From contig OZ018396.1 of assembly GCA_963969525.1 (NCBI GenBank), positions 1,116,001 through 1,180,000 of the forward strand: DNA of 64,000 bases. The letters run 5' to 3'. Positions within the stretch are counted from its first letter, which is position 1. Each line of letters starts with the position of its first letter. This document shows positions 27,001 to 42,000 of this stretch, one piece after another. This DNA is from Ontholestes murinus (taxonomy: Eukaryota; Arthropoda; Insecta; Coleoptera; Staphylinidae). Made by a program: the position numbers and the translations under genes. Under the pieces are notes generated by a model. It saw only the letters and a list, made by a program, of their open reading frames with translations. It was not told the origin of the DNA and ran no database searches.

Positions 27001-30000
27001 AAACAAAAAACACATTTGTCTATCATCTGTCAATTAAATTCTACTACTGCAAATTCTCAACCATTTTCTGTTAACTGACCTTTGCTATTATTAATTAGCA
27101 ACTGTTATCTGCCGCATATAAACTAACATTTATAAACAGTCATCTGTCAATTGACATTTACTAATAGTTCTCAAGAAATAGTCATTTTTTTAAGAGTCAT
27201 CTTTAAATTATCAATTGTCAAATTATAGTTGACAAATGCCAATTTACAGATGGTGATTGTTGATGTATGGCAGAGTTTACAGATTATTGTTGGAAATGAT
27301 ATTTTTTGAAAGGCTATTAATAAATGACAGTTGCCAGATGTACGATTTATAGGTGAGAGGTAGCACTTGTCAATTGATAGTAACAAATGTGAGTTAATAG
27401 ATGATGATCACGAATATACAGTAACAGAATTTTGTCGACAGATAAATGACAAATGCTACTTCATAGGTCATAGGTGACTATTAACAAATGACTATACATG
27501 ACCAATTATTTTATGGGTTACAACTGTCAATTGTGACATGTCCTCAGAAAATGCAAGACAGAAGATTATGACTGACAAATGGCAGTTGTTAAACAAAAAA
27601 CTGTAAACGAAATCTAGCTAATAATAGATTAATGGTTGAGGCGTTAACTTCGTGATACATCTTGGAAAATTAAACAAAAACGTTTACTTTGTTGATTTGT
27701 AGCTAATAATAGTCAATAAGTGTTTCTGTTAAAACGACAGTTTAGAGATGACTGTTGATAATTGACATTGAAAAATATCAGTTATCATTTGGCAAATTTC
27801 AGTTTATAATTGACAGTTGATAAATAACATTGGCAAATGTCAGTTATCAGATGACTAATTTCAGTTGACAAGGGCTAATTGGCAGATGATAGTTGACAAA
27901 TGAAAGTTTACAGATGACAATTGTCAGATTAATCGTTTATACATGTTTGTTTGTAGGTGACAGATAACAGTTATCAAATGGTAGTAGTTAATGTCAGTTA
28001 AGAGACTATTGTTGTGAATTTTGCAGACGTAGAAGCTGGTCGACGAAAGTTAGTTGACAGTTGACAGATAAATCCTGGTTGTTAATAAATGACGGTTGGT
28101 GACTGTGATAAATGCCAGATGAAAGATGAAAATTGACAAATGGCAGTTGATAAAAAAAACTGTTGACGTATAATAGATAGCAGTTTATGAATCCCAAAAT
28201 AAATGATTAATAGTTGACAAAATCAATTTACAGATAATTATTGACAAATGACAGTTGATAGATAAGAGTTAATTAATTAATTAATATTAATTAATTAATT
28301 AATTAATTAATGTTATTGTTTTTCATATAAATGACAGTGCAAATGTAAGATGACAGATAATACAGATACATTTCAATTGATAAAAGATAATTAAAACGAG
28401 CTAGATTACAGTTGACATATGGTAATTTACAGATAACTGTTAAAAATGTCGTTTTTTAGATTAGTTGATTGTTATTTGTTCATAGTCTTTAAAAAAATGT
28501 CATTTATAACAGTAATCTTTAAACTTTAATTTATCAACTATCATCTGTCAACTAGTTCTTATCAATTGTCTTCTATTAACTGTCATTTGTTATTTATATC
28601 ATTAGTTTAAATTTCAAATAGATAAACTCATTTACTGTGCAAATTATTCGACATTCTTTTTTGTTTCGTGCGGAGGGAGCTTTAATTAATTTGTATTTAT
28701 CCTATAGGGAGAAAATTGCAGATAAACAAAATTCCTTTTCGAGCTGTACTCTCTCTCTCCTCTCCGCGTTCAATTTAGATGTTTGTTTGCTGGGGGAAAG
28801 TTTGCGACGTAATACTTGGAAATGGGACCGAAGTTATGGCTAAGAAGAGACTTTGGACTTTTTAAGACTGAACGCGAGAGATTGAACATGAAATGAATTT
28901 ACGATGTCACGGGAGGAAAACTTTTGCTGGTGGGAAGGGGGAGGATTCGGGCTGCTCAAAGGAAAGGCGAGAGAAAAAAAAAGGCAAATAAAAGAGGGAA
29001 AGAGAAGAGATGGTAACTTGCGTAATGAACGATACCTCGTTATTGGATTTAAGCCGTTTGCAGTGATAAAAGTGTAAGGGTGGAGGGTGGGGTAAATTAA
29101 ATTTCAGTACCTGGTTTGATGCACGACATTCCGCAGGCTCCGTCGCACAGGCATTTTTTCTTCTTACTCTTGCAGTCCTCATCGGATGAACATTTGCGTA
29201 AACATTTTTGACCCTATAAAAAATATCAAATTTAAATACTACTAACAATAAGTAAAAACATTGTAAGTGCTTTGTAACAATAAATAACAGCTTTGTCAAT
29301 TCAATATAAATATATATCTTTGATTAAAACATTTAGAACCTTTCTTCAATATTGAAGAATCAAAATTATTATTATCTTCAAGTAACTCAATCAACCAAAA
29401 AAATAGACATTTCCAGTTAGATATTGTGGAAAATTAGGACAAATTATAGGGTTAATAGGTATTTAATTAAAATTTAATCTTATGAATTTTTATTTCCCTT
29501 CAGTCAATTAAACGTATACCTTTTTGACCTATTTCCAGTTAGATAAAACTAAAACTGGGGCGACGAAGCGAACGAACGCGCGCGCGATAATAAAACACAC
29601 GAGTACGCCCCTAACACCCTTTACCCTTATATAATAGTACTCGTATTATTATCCGACAGGAGGACTCTCACTTTGAAATTACGATTTTAATAATAAACTA
29701 ATAAACAAAAGGCGATCGAATCGATTTAGTGCGAGGCGATTAACAAGTTTTATTTGTGGAATTAGTGCCCGTGCACACTTTAACGACGACTCACCCCCTC
29801 AACACCGCCATCCGTTCGGCTCGTTGATGATGAATTATTCGCTGGGTGGTTGAATATTTTATGACGAGGGGTTGGGAGGGGGGTACTAATCGAATGACGC
29901 GCGTACGGTCGTTTAACGCGAAGCGCGTAAATTCGCCATTAAGTTTACATCGTTATTTAATTGACTTGAAGAATGTAGCGTATGAAATTAATTTTTTTAA

Positions 30001-33000
30001 CCCTTTTCAAAATTCGGTATAGTTTTTGTGGCGCAATTAGCAACGCTTTATACTATTAATGTGCACATTATCGTTATCAAATTAATTAATAATCTAAATA
30101 TTATACTGACTTGAGTTTCTCCTTGATTTTTCTCTTTGCTTTATCTGTGTTTTTTAGTATTTTAAGTAACATAAGTGTTTTATTGTAATTTGTAATTTTT
30201 AAAGTTTGAAAATAACACCTTATTAATTAAAATAAAATATTAAAAACTAATATCCACGATGTAAGCACGACCGGAACAACTGTAATTAATATCGACTCGA
30301 CTCCGGACTTTCAAGTTGAGTTTAATTAATGCTGCGGATAATACCGGATAGATTAAACTCAACGAACCTCTAGCCTCTAGCATTTAGGGATATGGACTAT
30401 AATTGGGAGATTTCTAATTATACAACTAAATATCCAAATTTAAAACCAAATGATTATTTACACGTTAATACAGGCAGGATTCGATCGTGAAAGGGTGGTG
30501 TGTACGTTTCACACTGTGCCAAACACAATTTCGATTACTTTCACGGAGGAAAATCCTTTGAGGGTGGCGTAATGAAACCGGCACGTTTGATGTTTGTATG
30601 TGTGTGTGTCTGTATGAGCGCCAGTTCTTTACTCGCATTGATTATTGTAATTTGATCAGTGAGAATATTTCAGGCTAGACATTACTAAAACCTCGTTACG
30701 GTTGATTCCTAATTTAATCATAATACTCAAGTCTTGTGATTCAAATCTTAATGTTATTATAACATGATAGTTAATATTTGCGTTAGCAATTGAGCTTCAA
30801 CTGTTTTTTATTATTAATTGTTTAATAGATTTCACATATGAGTTTTCAAAAATTCATAACTCAAGTAAAAATTGGCGAATATTCAAAAACTAAAGTAAAT
30901 TTTGAAGAACAATCTTTGCTTAACCCACTCCCACCATTGAAGTATGTTATCGTTGCGTTTAATATTTATTTTCAGCTGTTTTCATTAATTGTTCAAAAGA
31001 TTGCACAGATTAATTTTCAAAAATTCATAACTCAAGCAAAATTGGCAAATTTTCAAAAGCCAAAGTAAATTTTGAAGAACGATCTTTGCTTAACCTATTT
31101 CCACCATTGAAGTATGTTATCATTGCGTTAAATATTGATTTTCAGCTATTTGGATTAATTGTTCAATACATTGCACAAATGAATTTTCAAAAATTCATAA
31201 CTCAAGCAAAAATTGGCGAATTTTCAAAAACTAAAGCAAATTTTAAAGAATGATCTTTACTTAACCTATTCCCACTATTGAAGTATGTTATCGTTGCGTT
31301 ATATATTGATTTTCAACTGTTTTGATTAATTGTTGAAAAGAACTAAAACCTCGTTACGGTTGATTCCTAATTTAATCATAATACTCAAGTCTTGTGATTA
31401 AAACCTTAATGTTATAACATAATATTTAATATATGCGTTAACAATTGAGCTTCAACTGTTTTTTATTATTGATTGTTTAATAGATTTCACATATAAGTTT
31501 TCAAAAATTCATAACTCAAGTAAAAATTGGCGAATTTTCAAAAAACAAAGTAAATTTTGAAGAACGATCTTTTCTTAACCTATACCAATCATTCAAATAT
31601 GTTATCGTTGCGTTATATATTAAATTTCAACTGTTTTGATTAATTGTTTAAAAGATTGCACAGATGAATTTTCAAAAATTCATAATTCAAACAAAAATTG
31701 GTGAATTTTCAAAAACTAAAGTAAATTTTGAAGAACGATCTTTGCTTAATCTATTCCCATCATTAAAGTATGTTATCGTTGCGTTTAATATTGATTTTCA
31801 ACTGTTTTGTTTAATTGTTCAAAAGATTGCACAGATGAATTTTCAAAAATTCATAACTCAAGTAAAAATTGGTGAATTTTCAAAAACTAACGTAAATTTA
31901 AAAGAACGATATTTGATTAATATAATCCCATTACTGACGAATGTTATCGTTGCGTTAAATATTGATTTTCAACTGTTTTGAATAGTTGTTCAAAAGATTG
32001 CCAAAATGAATTTTCAAAAGTTCATAACTCGAGTAAAAATTGGCGAATTTTTAAAAACTAAAGTAAATTTTAAAGAACAATGTTTGGTTAACCTAATTCC
32101 ATAGTTGAAGTATGTTATTGTTGCGTTAAATATTGATTTTCAACTGTTTTTTTATTAATAGTTCAATAGATTGCATAAATGAATTTTCAAAAATTCATAA
32201 CTCAAGCAAAAATTGGCGAGATTTCAAAAACCAAAGTAAAATCTAAAGAATGATCTCTGGTTAACGTAAACACATCGTGGAGTTATTATATCTTTGATTT
32301 AGCTATTAAATTTCAATTGTTTTTAATTAATTGTTTAATGGATTTCACATATAAATTTTCAAAAGTTCATAACTCGGGTAAAAATTGGCGAATTTTTAAA
32401 AACTTAAGTAAATTTTAAAGAACGATCTTTGTTTAACCTAATCCCATCGTTAAGGTATGTTATCGTTGCGTTAAATATTGATGTTCAATTGTTTTTTATT
32501 AATAGTTCAATAGATTGCTCAAATTAATTTTAAAAAGTTTATAACTCAAGTAAAAATCGATGAATTTACAAAAACTTAAGTAAATTTTAAAGAACGATCT
32601 TTGTTTAACCTAATCCCATCATTGAGGTATGTTATTGTTGCGTTAAATATTGATTTTCAACTGTTTTTTATTAATAGTTCAATAGATTGCACAAATGAAT
32701 TTTCAAAAGTTTATAACTCGAGTAAAAATTGATGAATTTACAAAAACTAAAGTAAATTTTAATGAACGATCTTTGGTTAACCTAATCCCATCGTTGAAGT
32801 TTGTTATCGTTGCGTTAAATATTAATTTTCAACTGTTTTGATTAATAATTCAATAGATTACACAAATTAATACTCAAAAATTCATAACATAGTAAAAATT
32901 GGTAAATTTTCAAAAAGTAAAGTAAATTTTAGAAAACAATCTTTGGTTTACCTAATTCCATTACTGAAGTATGTTATCATTGCTTTAAATATTGATTTTC

Positions 33001-36000
33001 AACTGTTTTGATTAATAGTTCAATAGATTGCACAGATGAATTTTCAAAAATTCATAACTCAAGCAAAAATTCGTGGGTTTTGAAAAACTGCAGTAAATTC
33101 TAAAGAATGATTTTTGTTTAATCTAAATACATCGTGGAGGTATTATACTTTTGCGTTAGCTATTGAATTTCAATTGTTTTTTATTGTTTCGTAGATTTCG
33201 CATATGAATTTTCAAAAGTTCATAACTCAAGTAAAAATTGGTGAATTTTCAAAAGCTAAAGTAAATTTAGAAGAACGATCTTTGGTTAACCTAATCTCAT
33301 CATTGAAGTATGTTATCGTTGCGTTAAATATTGATTTTCAATTGTTTTTTATTAATAGTTCGATAGGATGCACAAATGAATTTTCAAAAATTCATAACTC
33401 AAGCAAAAATTGGCGAGTTTTCAAAAACTGAAATAAATTCTAAAAAATGATCTCTGGTTAACCTAAATACATCCTGGAGTTATTATACCTTTGCGCTAGC
33501 TATTGAATTTCAACTGTTTTTTTATTAATTGTTTAATAGATTTCACCTATGAATATTCAAAAAGTCATAACTCAAGTAAAAATTGATGAATTTTCAAAAA
33601 CTAAAGTAAGTTTTAAAGAACAATCTTTGGTTAACCTAATCCCATCATTTATGTATCTTATAATTGCTTTAAATATTGATTTTCAACTATTTTTTAATAA
33701 TTGTTAAAAATATTGCACGAATGAATATTCAAAAGTTCATAACCCAAGTAAAAATTGGTGAATTTTCAAAAACTAACGTAAATTTAAAAGAACGATATTT
33801 GATTAACATAATCCCATTACTGACGTATGTTATCGTTGCGTTAAATATTGATTTTCAACTGTTTTGAATAGTTGTTCAAAAGATTGCCAAAATGAATTTT
33901 CAAAAGTTCATAACTCGAGTAAAAATTGGCGAATTTTTAAAAACTAAAGTAAATTTTAAAGAACAATGTTTGGTTAACCTAATTCCATAGTTGAAGTATG
34001 TTATTGTTGCGTTAAATATTGATTTTCAACTGTTTTTTTATTAATAGTTCAATAGATTGCATAAATGAATTTTCAAAAATTCATAACACAAGCAAAAATT
34101 GGCGAGATTTCAAAAACTAAAGTAAAATCTGAAGAATGATCTCTGGTTAACGTAAACACATCGTGGAGTTATTATATCTTTGCTTTAGCTATTAAATTTC
34201 AATTGTTTTTAATTAATTGTTTAATGGATTTCACATATAAATTTTCAAAAGTTCATAACTCGGGTAAAAATTGGCGAATTTTTAAAAACTTAAGTAAATT
34301 TTAAAGAACGATCTTTGTTTAACCTAATCCCATCATTGAGGTATGTTATCGTTGCGTTAAATATTGATTTTCAATTGTTTTTTATTAATAGTTCAATAGA
34401 TTGCTCAAATAAATTTTAAAAAATTTATAAGTCAAGTAAAAATTGATGAATTTACAAAAACTAAAGTGAATTTTATTGAACGATCTTTGGTTAACCTAAT
34501 CCCATCGTTGAAGTTTGTTATCGTTGCGTTAAATTTTAATTTTCAACTGTTTTGATTAATAATTCAATAGATTGCACAAATTAATATTCAAAAATTCACA
34601 ACTTAAGTAAAAATTGGTGAATTTTCAAAAAGTAAAGTAAATTTTAGAAAACAATCTTTGTTTTACCTAATTCCATTACTGAAGTATGTTATCGTTGCTT
34701 TAAATATTGATTTTCAACTGTTTTGATTAATAGTTCAATAGATTGCACAGATGAATTTTCAAAAATTCATAACTCAAGCAAAAATTCGTGGGTTTTGAAA
34801 AACTGCAGTAAATTCTAAAGAATGATTTTTGTTTAATCTAAATGCATCGTGGAGGTATTATACTTTTGCGTTAGCTATTGAATTTCAATTGTTTTTTATT
34901 GTTTCATAGATTTCGCCTATGAATTTTCAAAAGTTCATAACTCAAGTAAAAATTGGTGAATTTTCAAAAGCTAAAGTAAATTTTGAAAAACGATCTTTGG
35001 TTAACCGAATCTCATCATTAAAGTATGTTATCGTTGCGTTAAATATTGATTTTCAATTGTTTTTTATTAACAGTTCGATAGGATGCACAAATGAATTTTC
35101 AAAAATTCATAACTCCAGCAAAAATTGGCGAGTTTTCAAAAACTGAAATAAATTCAAAAAAATTTTCTCTGGTTAACCTAAATACATCCTGGAGTTATTA
35201 TACGCTAGCTATTGAATTTCAACTGTTTTTTTATTAATTGTTTAATAGATTTCACCTATGAATATTCAAAAAGTCATAACTCAAGTAAAAATTGATGAAT
35301 TTTCAAAAACTAAAGTAAATTTTAAAGAACAATCTTTGATTAACCTAATCCCATCATTTATGTATCTTATAATTGCTTTAAATATTGATTTTCAACTATT
35401 TTTTAATAATTGTTAAAAATATTGCACAAATGAATTTTCAAAAGTTCATAACTCAAGTAAAAATTGGTGAATTTTCAAAAACTCACGTAAATTTAAAAGA
35501 ACGATATTTGATTAACATAATCCCATTACTGACGTATGTTATCGTTGCGTTAAATATTGATTTTCAACTGTTTTGAATAGTTGTTCAAAAGATTGCCAAA
35601 ATGAATTTTCAAAAGTTCATAACTCGAGTAAAAATTGGCGAATTTTTAAAAACTAAAGTAAATTTTAAAAAACAATGTTTGGTTAACCTAATTCCATAGT
35701 TGAAGTATGTTATTGTTGCGTTAAATATTGATTTTCAACTGTTTTTTATTAATAGTTCAATAGATTGCATAAATACATTTTCAAAAATTCATAACACAAG
35801 CAAAAATTGGCGAGATTTCAAAAACTAAAGTAAAATCTAAAGAATACTCTCTGGTTAACGTAAACACATCGTGGAGTTATTATATCTTTGCTTTAGCTAT
35901 TAAATTTCAATTGTTTTTAATTAATTGTTTAATGGATTTCACATATAAATTTTCAAAAGTTCATAACTCGGGTAAAAATTGGCAAATTTTTAAAAACTTA

Positions 36001-39000
36001 AGTAAATTTTAAAGAACGATCTTTGTTTAACCCAATCCCATCATTGAGGTTTGTTATCGTTGCGTTAAATATTGATTTTCAATTGTTTTTTATTAATAGT
36101 TCAATAGATTGCTCAAATGAAATTTAAAAAGTTTATAACTCAAGTAAAAATTGATGAATTTACAAAAACTAAAGTAAATTTTAGAAAACAATCTTTGGTT
36201 TACCTAATTCCATTACTGAAGTATGTTATCATTGCTTTAAATATTGATTTTCAACTGTTTTCATTAATAGTTCAATAGATTGCACAGATGAATTTTCAAA
36301 AATTCATAACTCAAGCAAAAATTGGTGAGTTTTCAAAAACTGAAGTAAATTCTAAAAACTGATCTCTGGTTAATCTAAATACATCCTGGAGTTATTATAC
36401 CTTTGCGCTAGCAATTGAATTTCAACTGTTTTTTTATTAATTGTTTAATAGATTTCACCTATGAATATTCAAAAAGTCATAACTCAAGTAAAAATTGATG
36501 AATTTTCAAAAACTAAAGTAAATTTTAAAGAACAATCTTTGGTTAACCTAATCCCATCATTTATGTATCTTATAATTGCTTTAAATATTGATTTTCAACT
36601 ATTTTTTAATAATTGTTAAAAATATTGCACAAATGAATATTCAAAAGTTCACAACTCAAGTAAAAATTGGTGAATTTTCAAAAACTGACGTAAATTTAAA
36701 AGAACGATATTTGATTAACATAATCCCATTACTGACGTATGTCATCGTTGCGTTAAATATTGATTTTCAACTGTTTTGAATAGTTGTTCAAAAGATTGCC
36801 AAAATGAATTTTCAAAAGTTCATAACTCGAGTAAAAATTGTCGAATTTTAAAAACTAAAGTAAATTTTAAAGAATAATGTTTGGTTAACCTAATTCCATA
36901 GTTGAAGTATGTTATTGTTGCATTAAATATTGATTTTCAACTGATTTTTTATTAATAGTTCAATAGATTGCATAAATGAATTTTCAAAAATTCATAACAC
37001 AAGCAAAATTGGCGAGATTTCAAAAACTAAAGTAAAATCTAAAGAATGATCTCTGGTTAACGTAAACACATCGTTGAGTTATTATATCTTTGCTTTGGCT
37101 ATTAAATTTCAATTGTTTTTAATTAATTGTTTAATGGATTTCGCATATAAATTTTCAAAAGTTCATAACTCGAGTAAAAATTGGCGAATTTTTAAAAACT
37201 TCAGGTAATTTTAAAGAACGATCTTTGTTTAACCTAATCCCATCGTTGAGGTATGTTATCGTTGCGTTAAAAATTGATGTTCAATTGTTTTTTATTAATA
37301 GTTTAATAGATTGCTCAAATAAATTTTAAAAAGTTTATAACTCAAGTAAGAATTGATGAATTTACAAAAACTAAAGTAAATTTTAATGAACGATCTTTGG
37401 TTAACCTAATCCCATCGTTGAAGTTTGTTATCGTTGCATTAAATATTAATTTTCAACTGTTTTGATTAATAATTCAATAGATTGCACAAATTAATATTCA
37501 AAAATTCATAACTTAAGTAAAAATTGGTGAATTTTCAAAAAGTAAAGTAAATTTTAGAAAACAATCTTTGGTTTACCTAATTCCATTACTGAAGTATGTT
37601 ATCATTGCTTTAAATATTGATTTTCAACTGTTTTGATTAATAGTTCAATAGATTGCACAGATGAATTTTCAAAAATTCATAACTCAAGCAAAAATTGGCG
37701 AGTTTTCAAAAACTGAAGTAAATTCTAAAAAATGATCTCTGGTTAACCTAAATACATCCTGGAGTTATTATACCTTTGCGCTAGCTATTGAATTTCAACT
37801 GTTTTTTTATTAATTGTTTAATAGATTTCACCTATGAATATTCAAAAAGTCATAACTCAAGTAAAAATTGATGAATTTTCAAAAACTAAAGTAAATTTTA
37901 AAGAACAATCTTTGGTTAACCTAATCCCATCATTTATGTATCTTATAATTGCTTTAAATATTGATTTTCAACTATTTTTTAATAATTGTTAAAAATATTG
38001 CACGAATGAATATTCAAAAGTTCATAACTCAAGTAAAAATTGGTGAATTTTCAAAAACTAACGTAAATTTAAAAGAACGATATTTGATTAACCTATTCCC
38101 ACCACTGAAGTATGCTATCGTTGCGTTTAATATTGATTTTCAACTGTTTTGAATAGTTGTTCAAAAGATTGCCAAAATGAATTTTCAAAAGTTCATAACT
38201 CGAGTAAAAATTGGCGAATTTTTAAAAACTAAAGTAAATTTTAAAAAACAATGTTTGGTTAACCTAATTCCATAGTTGAAGTATGTTATTGTTGCGTTAA
38301 ATATTGATTTTCAACTGTTTTTTATTAATAGTTCAATAGATTGCATAAATACATTTTCAAAAATTCATAACACAAGCAAAAATTGGCGAGATTTCAAAAA
38401 CTAAAGTAAAATCTAAAGAATACTCTCTGGTTAACGTAAACACATCGTGGAGTTATTATATCTTTGCTTTAGCTATTAAATTTCAATTGTTTTTAATTAA
38501 TTGTTTAATGGATTTCACATATAAATTTTCAAAAGTTCATAACTCGGGTAAAAATTGGCAAATTTTTAAAAACTTAAGTAAATTTTAAAGAACGATCTTT
38601 GTTTAACCCAATCCCATCATTGAGGTATGTTATCGTTGCGTTATATATTGATTTTCAATTGTTTTTTATTAATAGTTCAATAGATTGCTCAAATGAAATT
38701 TAAAAAGTTTATAACTCAAGTAAAAATTGATGAATTTACAAAAACTAAAGTAAATTTTAGAAAACAATCTTTGGTTTACCTAATTCCATTACTGAAGTAT
38801 GTTATCATTGCTTTAAATATTGATTTTCAACTGTTTTCATTAATAGTTCAATAGATTGCACAAATTAATATTCAAAAATTCATAACTTAAGTAAAAATTG
38901 GTGAATTTTCAAAAAGTAAAGTAAATTTTAAAAAACAATCTTTGGTTTACCTAATTCCATTACTGGAGTATGTTATCATTGCTTTAAATATTGATTTTCA

Positions 39001-42000
39001 ACTGTTTTGATTAATTGTTCAAAAGATTTCATAAATTACTTTTCAAAAATTCGTAACTCAAGCAAAAATTGGTGAATTTTCAAAAACTGAAGTAAATTCT
39101 AAAGAATAATCTCTGGTTAGCCTAAATACATCGTGGAGGTATTATACTTTTGCGCTAGCTATTGAATTTCAACTGTTTTTTTTATTAATTGTTTAATAGA
39201 TTTCACCTATGAATATTCAAAAAGTCATAACTCAAGTAAAAATTGATGAATTTTCAAAAACTAAAGTAAATTTTAAAGAACAATCTTTGGTTAACCTAAT
39301 CCCATCATTTATGTATCTTATAATTGCTTTAAATATCAATTTACAACTATTTTTTATTAATTGTTAAAAATATTGCACAAATGAATTTTCAAAAGTTCAT
39401 AACTCAAGTAAAAATTGATGAATTTTCAAAAACTAAAGTAAATTTTAAAGAACAATCTTTGGTTAACCTAATCCCATCATTTATGTATCTTATAATTGCT
39501 TTAAATATCAATTTACAACTATTTTTTATTAATTGTTAAAAATATTGCACAAATGAATTTTCAAAAGTTCATAACTCAAGTAAAAATTGGTGAATTTTCA
39601 AAAACTAACGTAAATTTAAAATAACGATATTTGATTAACATAATCCCATTACTGACGTATGATATCGTTGCGTTAAATATTGATTTTCAACTGTTTTTTT
39701 ATTAATAGATCAATAGATTGCTCAAATGAATTTTCAAAAGTTTATAGCTCAAGTAAAAATTGATGAATTTACAAAAAGTAAAGTAAATTTTAATCAACGA
39801 TCTTTGGTTAACCTAATCCCATCGTTGAAGTTTGTTATCGTTGCGTTAAATATTAATTTTCAACTGTTTTGATTAATTGTTCAAAAGATTGCACAAATTA
39901 ATATTCAAAAATTCATAACTTAGTAAAAATTGGTGAATTTTCAAAAAGTAAAATAAATTTTAGAAAACAATCTTTGGTTAACCTAATTCCATTACTGAAG
40001 TATGTTATCATTGCTTTAAATATTGATTTTCAACTGTTTTGATTAATAGTTCAATAGATTGCACAGATGAATTTTCAAAAATTCATAACTCAAGCAAAAA
40101 TTGGCGAGTTTTCAAAAACTGAAGTAAATTCTAAAAAATGATCTCTGGTTAACCTAAATACATCCTAGAGTTATTATACCTTTGCGCTAGCTATTGAATT
40201 TCAACTGGTTTTTTTATTAATTGTTTAATAGATTTCACCTATAAATATTCAAAAAGTCATAACTCAAGTAAAAATTGATGAATTTTCAAAAACTAAAGTA
40301 AATTTTAAAGAACAATCTTTGGTTAACCTAATCCCATCATTTATGTATCTTATAATTGCTTTAAATATCAATTTACAACTATTTTTTATTAATTGTTAAA
40401 AATATTGCACAAATGAATTTTCAAAAGTTCATAACTCAAGTAAAAATTGGTGAATTTTCAAAAACTAACGTAAATTTAAAATAACGATATTTGATTAACA
40501 TAATCCCATTACTGACGTATGTTATCGTTGCGTTAAATATTGATTTTCAACTGTTTTGAATAGTTGTTCAAAAGATTGCCAAAATGAATTTTCAAAAGTT
40601 CATAACTCGAGTAAAAATTGGCGAATTTTTAAAAACTAAAGTAAATTTTAAAGAATAATGTTTGGTTAACCTAATTCCATAGTTGAAGTATGTTATTGTT
40701 GCGTTAAATATTGATTTTCAACTGTTTTTTATTAATAGTTTAATAGATTGCATAAATGAATTTTCAAAAATTCATAACACAAGCAAAAATTGACGAGATT
40801 TCAAAAACTAAAGTAAAATCTAAAGAATGATCTCTGGTTAACGTAAACACATCGTGGAGTTATTATATCTTTGCTTTAGCTATTAAATTTCAATTGTTTT
40901 TAATTAATTGTTTAATGGATTTCACATATAAATTTTCAAAAGTTCATAACTCGGGTAAAAATTGGCGAATTTTTAAAAACTTAAGTAAATTTTAAAGAAC
41001 GATCTTTGTTTAACCCAATCCCATCATTGAGGTATGTTATCGTTGCGTTAAATATTGATTTTCAATTGTTTTTTATTAATAGTTCAATAGATTGCTCAAA
41101 TGAAATTTAAAAAGTTTATAACTCGAGTAAAAATTGATGAATTTACAAAAACTAAAGTAAATTTTAATGAACGATCTTTGGTTAACCTAATCCCATCATT
41201 GAAGTTTGTTATCGTTGCATTAAATATTAATTTTCAACTGTTTTGATTAATAATTCAATAGATTGCACAAATTAATATTCAAAAATTCATAACTTAGTAA
41301 AAATTGGTGAATTTTCAAAAAGTAAAGTAAATTTTAGAAAACAATCATTAGTTTACCTAATTCCATTACTGAAGTATGTTATCATTGCTTTAAATATTGA
41401 TTTTCAACTGTTTTGATTAATAGTTCAATAGATTGCACAGATGAATTTTCAAAAATTCATAACTCAAGCAAAAATTGGCGAGTTTTCAAAAACTGAAGTA
41501 AATTCTAAAAAATGATCTCTCGTTAACCTAAATACATCCTGGAGTTATTATACCTTTGCGCTAGCTATTGAATTTCAACTGTTTTTTTATTAATTGTTTA
41601 ATAGATTTCACCTATGAATATTCAAAAATTTATAACTCAAGTAAAAATTGATGAATTTTCAAAAACTAAAGTAAATTTTAAAGAACAATCTTTGGTTAAC
41701 CTAATCCCATCATTTATGTATCTTATAATTGCTTTAAATATTGATTTTCAACTATTTTTTAATAATTGTTAAAAATATTGCACAAATGAATATTCAAAAG
41801 TTCACAACTCAAGTAAAAATTGGTGAATTTTCAAAAACTAACGTAAATTTAAAATAACGATATTTGATTAACATAATTCCATTACTGACGTATGTTATCG
41901 TTGCGTTAAATATTGATTTTCAACTGTTTTGAATAGTTGTTCAAAAGATTGCCAAAATGAATTTTCAAAAGTTCATAACTCGAGTAAAAATTGGCGAATT

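Larger units (their letters stand above)
14343..28560. repeat. Degenerate heptamer array (CANNTGT-type), ~14 kb with insertions
   Basis: Runs such as CATCTGT-CAACTGT-CATTTGT recur throughout, e.g. near 14,580, 17,100, 19,200, 20,270, 22,080 and 26,580, in a 7-bp register. The array is degenerate and interrupted by 14889-17030 (LINE), 18363-19033 (LTR), about 24,070-26,470 (other repeats) and 26622-26756 (palindrome). Longer blocks recur within it, such as the stretch around GTCTTC-AAAAA-CATTTTTCAACAGTCATCTTTAAACTT at 17,740, 20,190 and 20,710, so it has higher-order structure. It occupies the 14.8-kb intron between exons 2 and 3. Confidence 0.8.
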
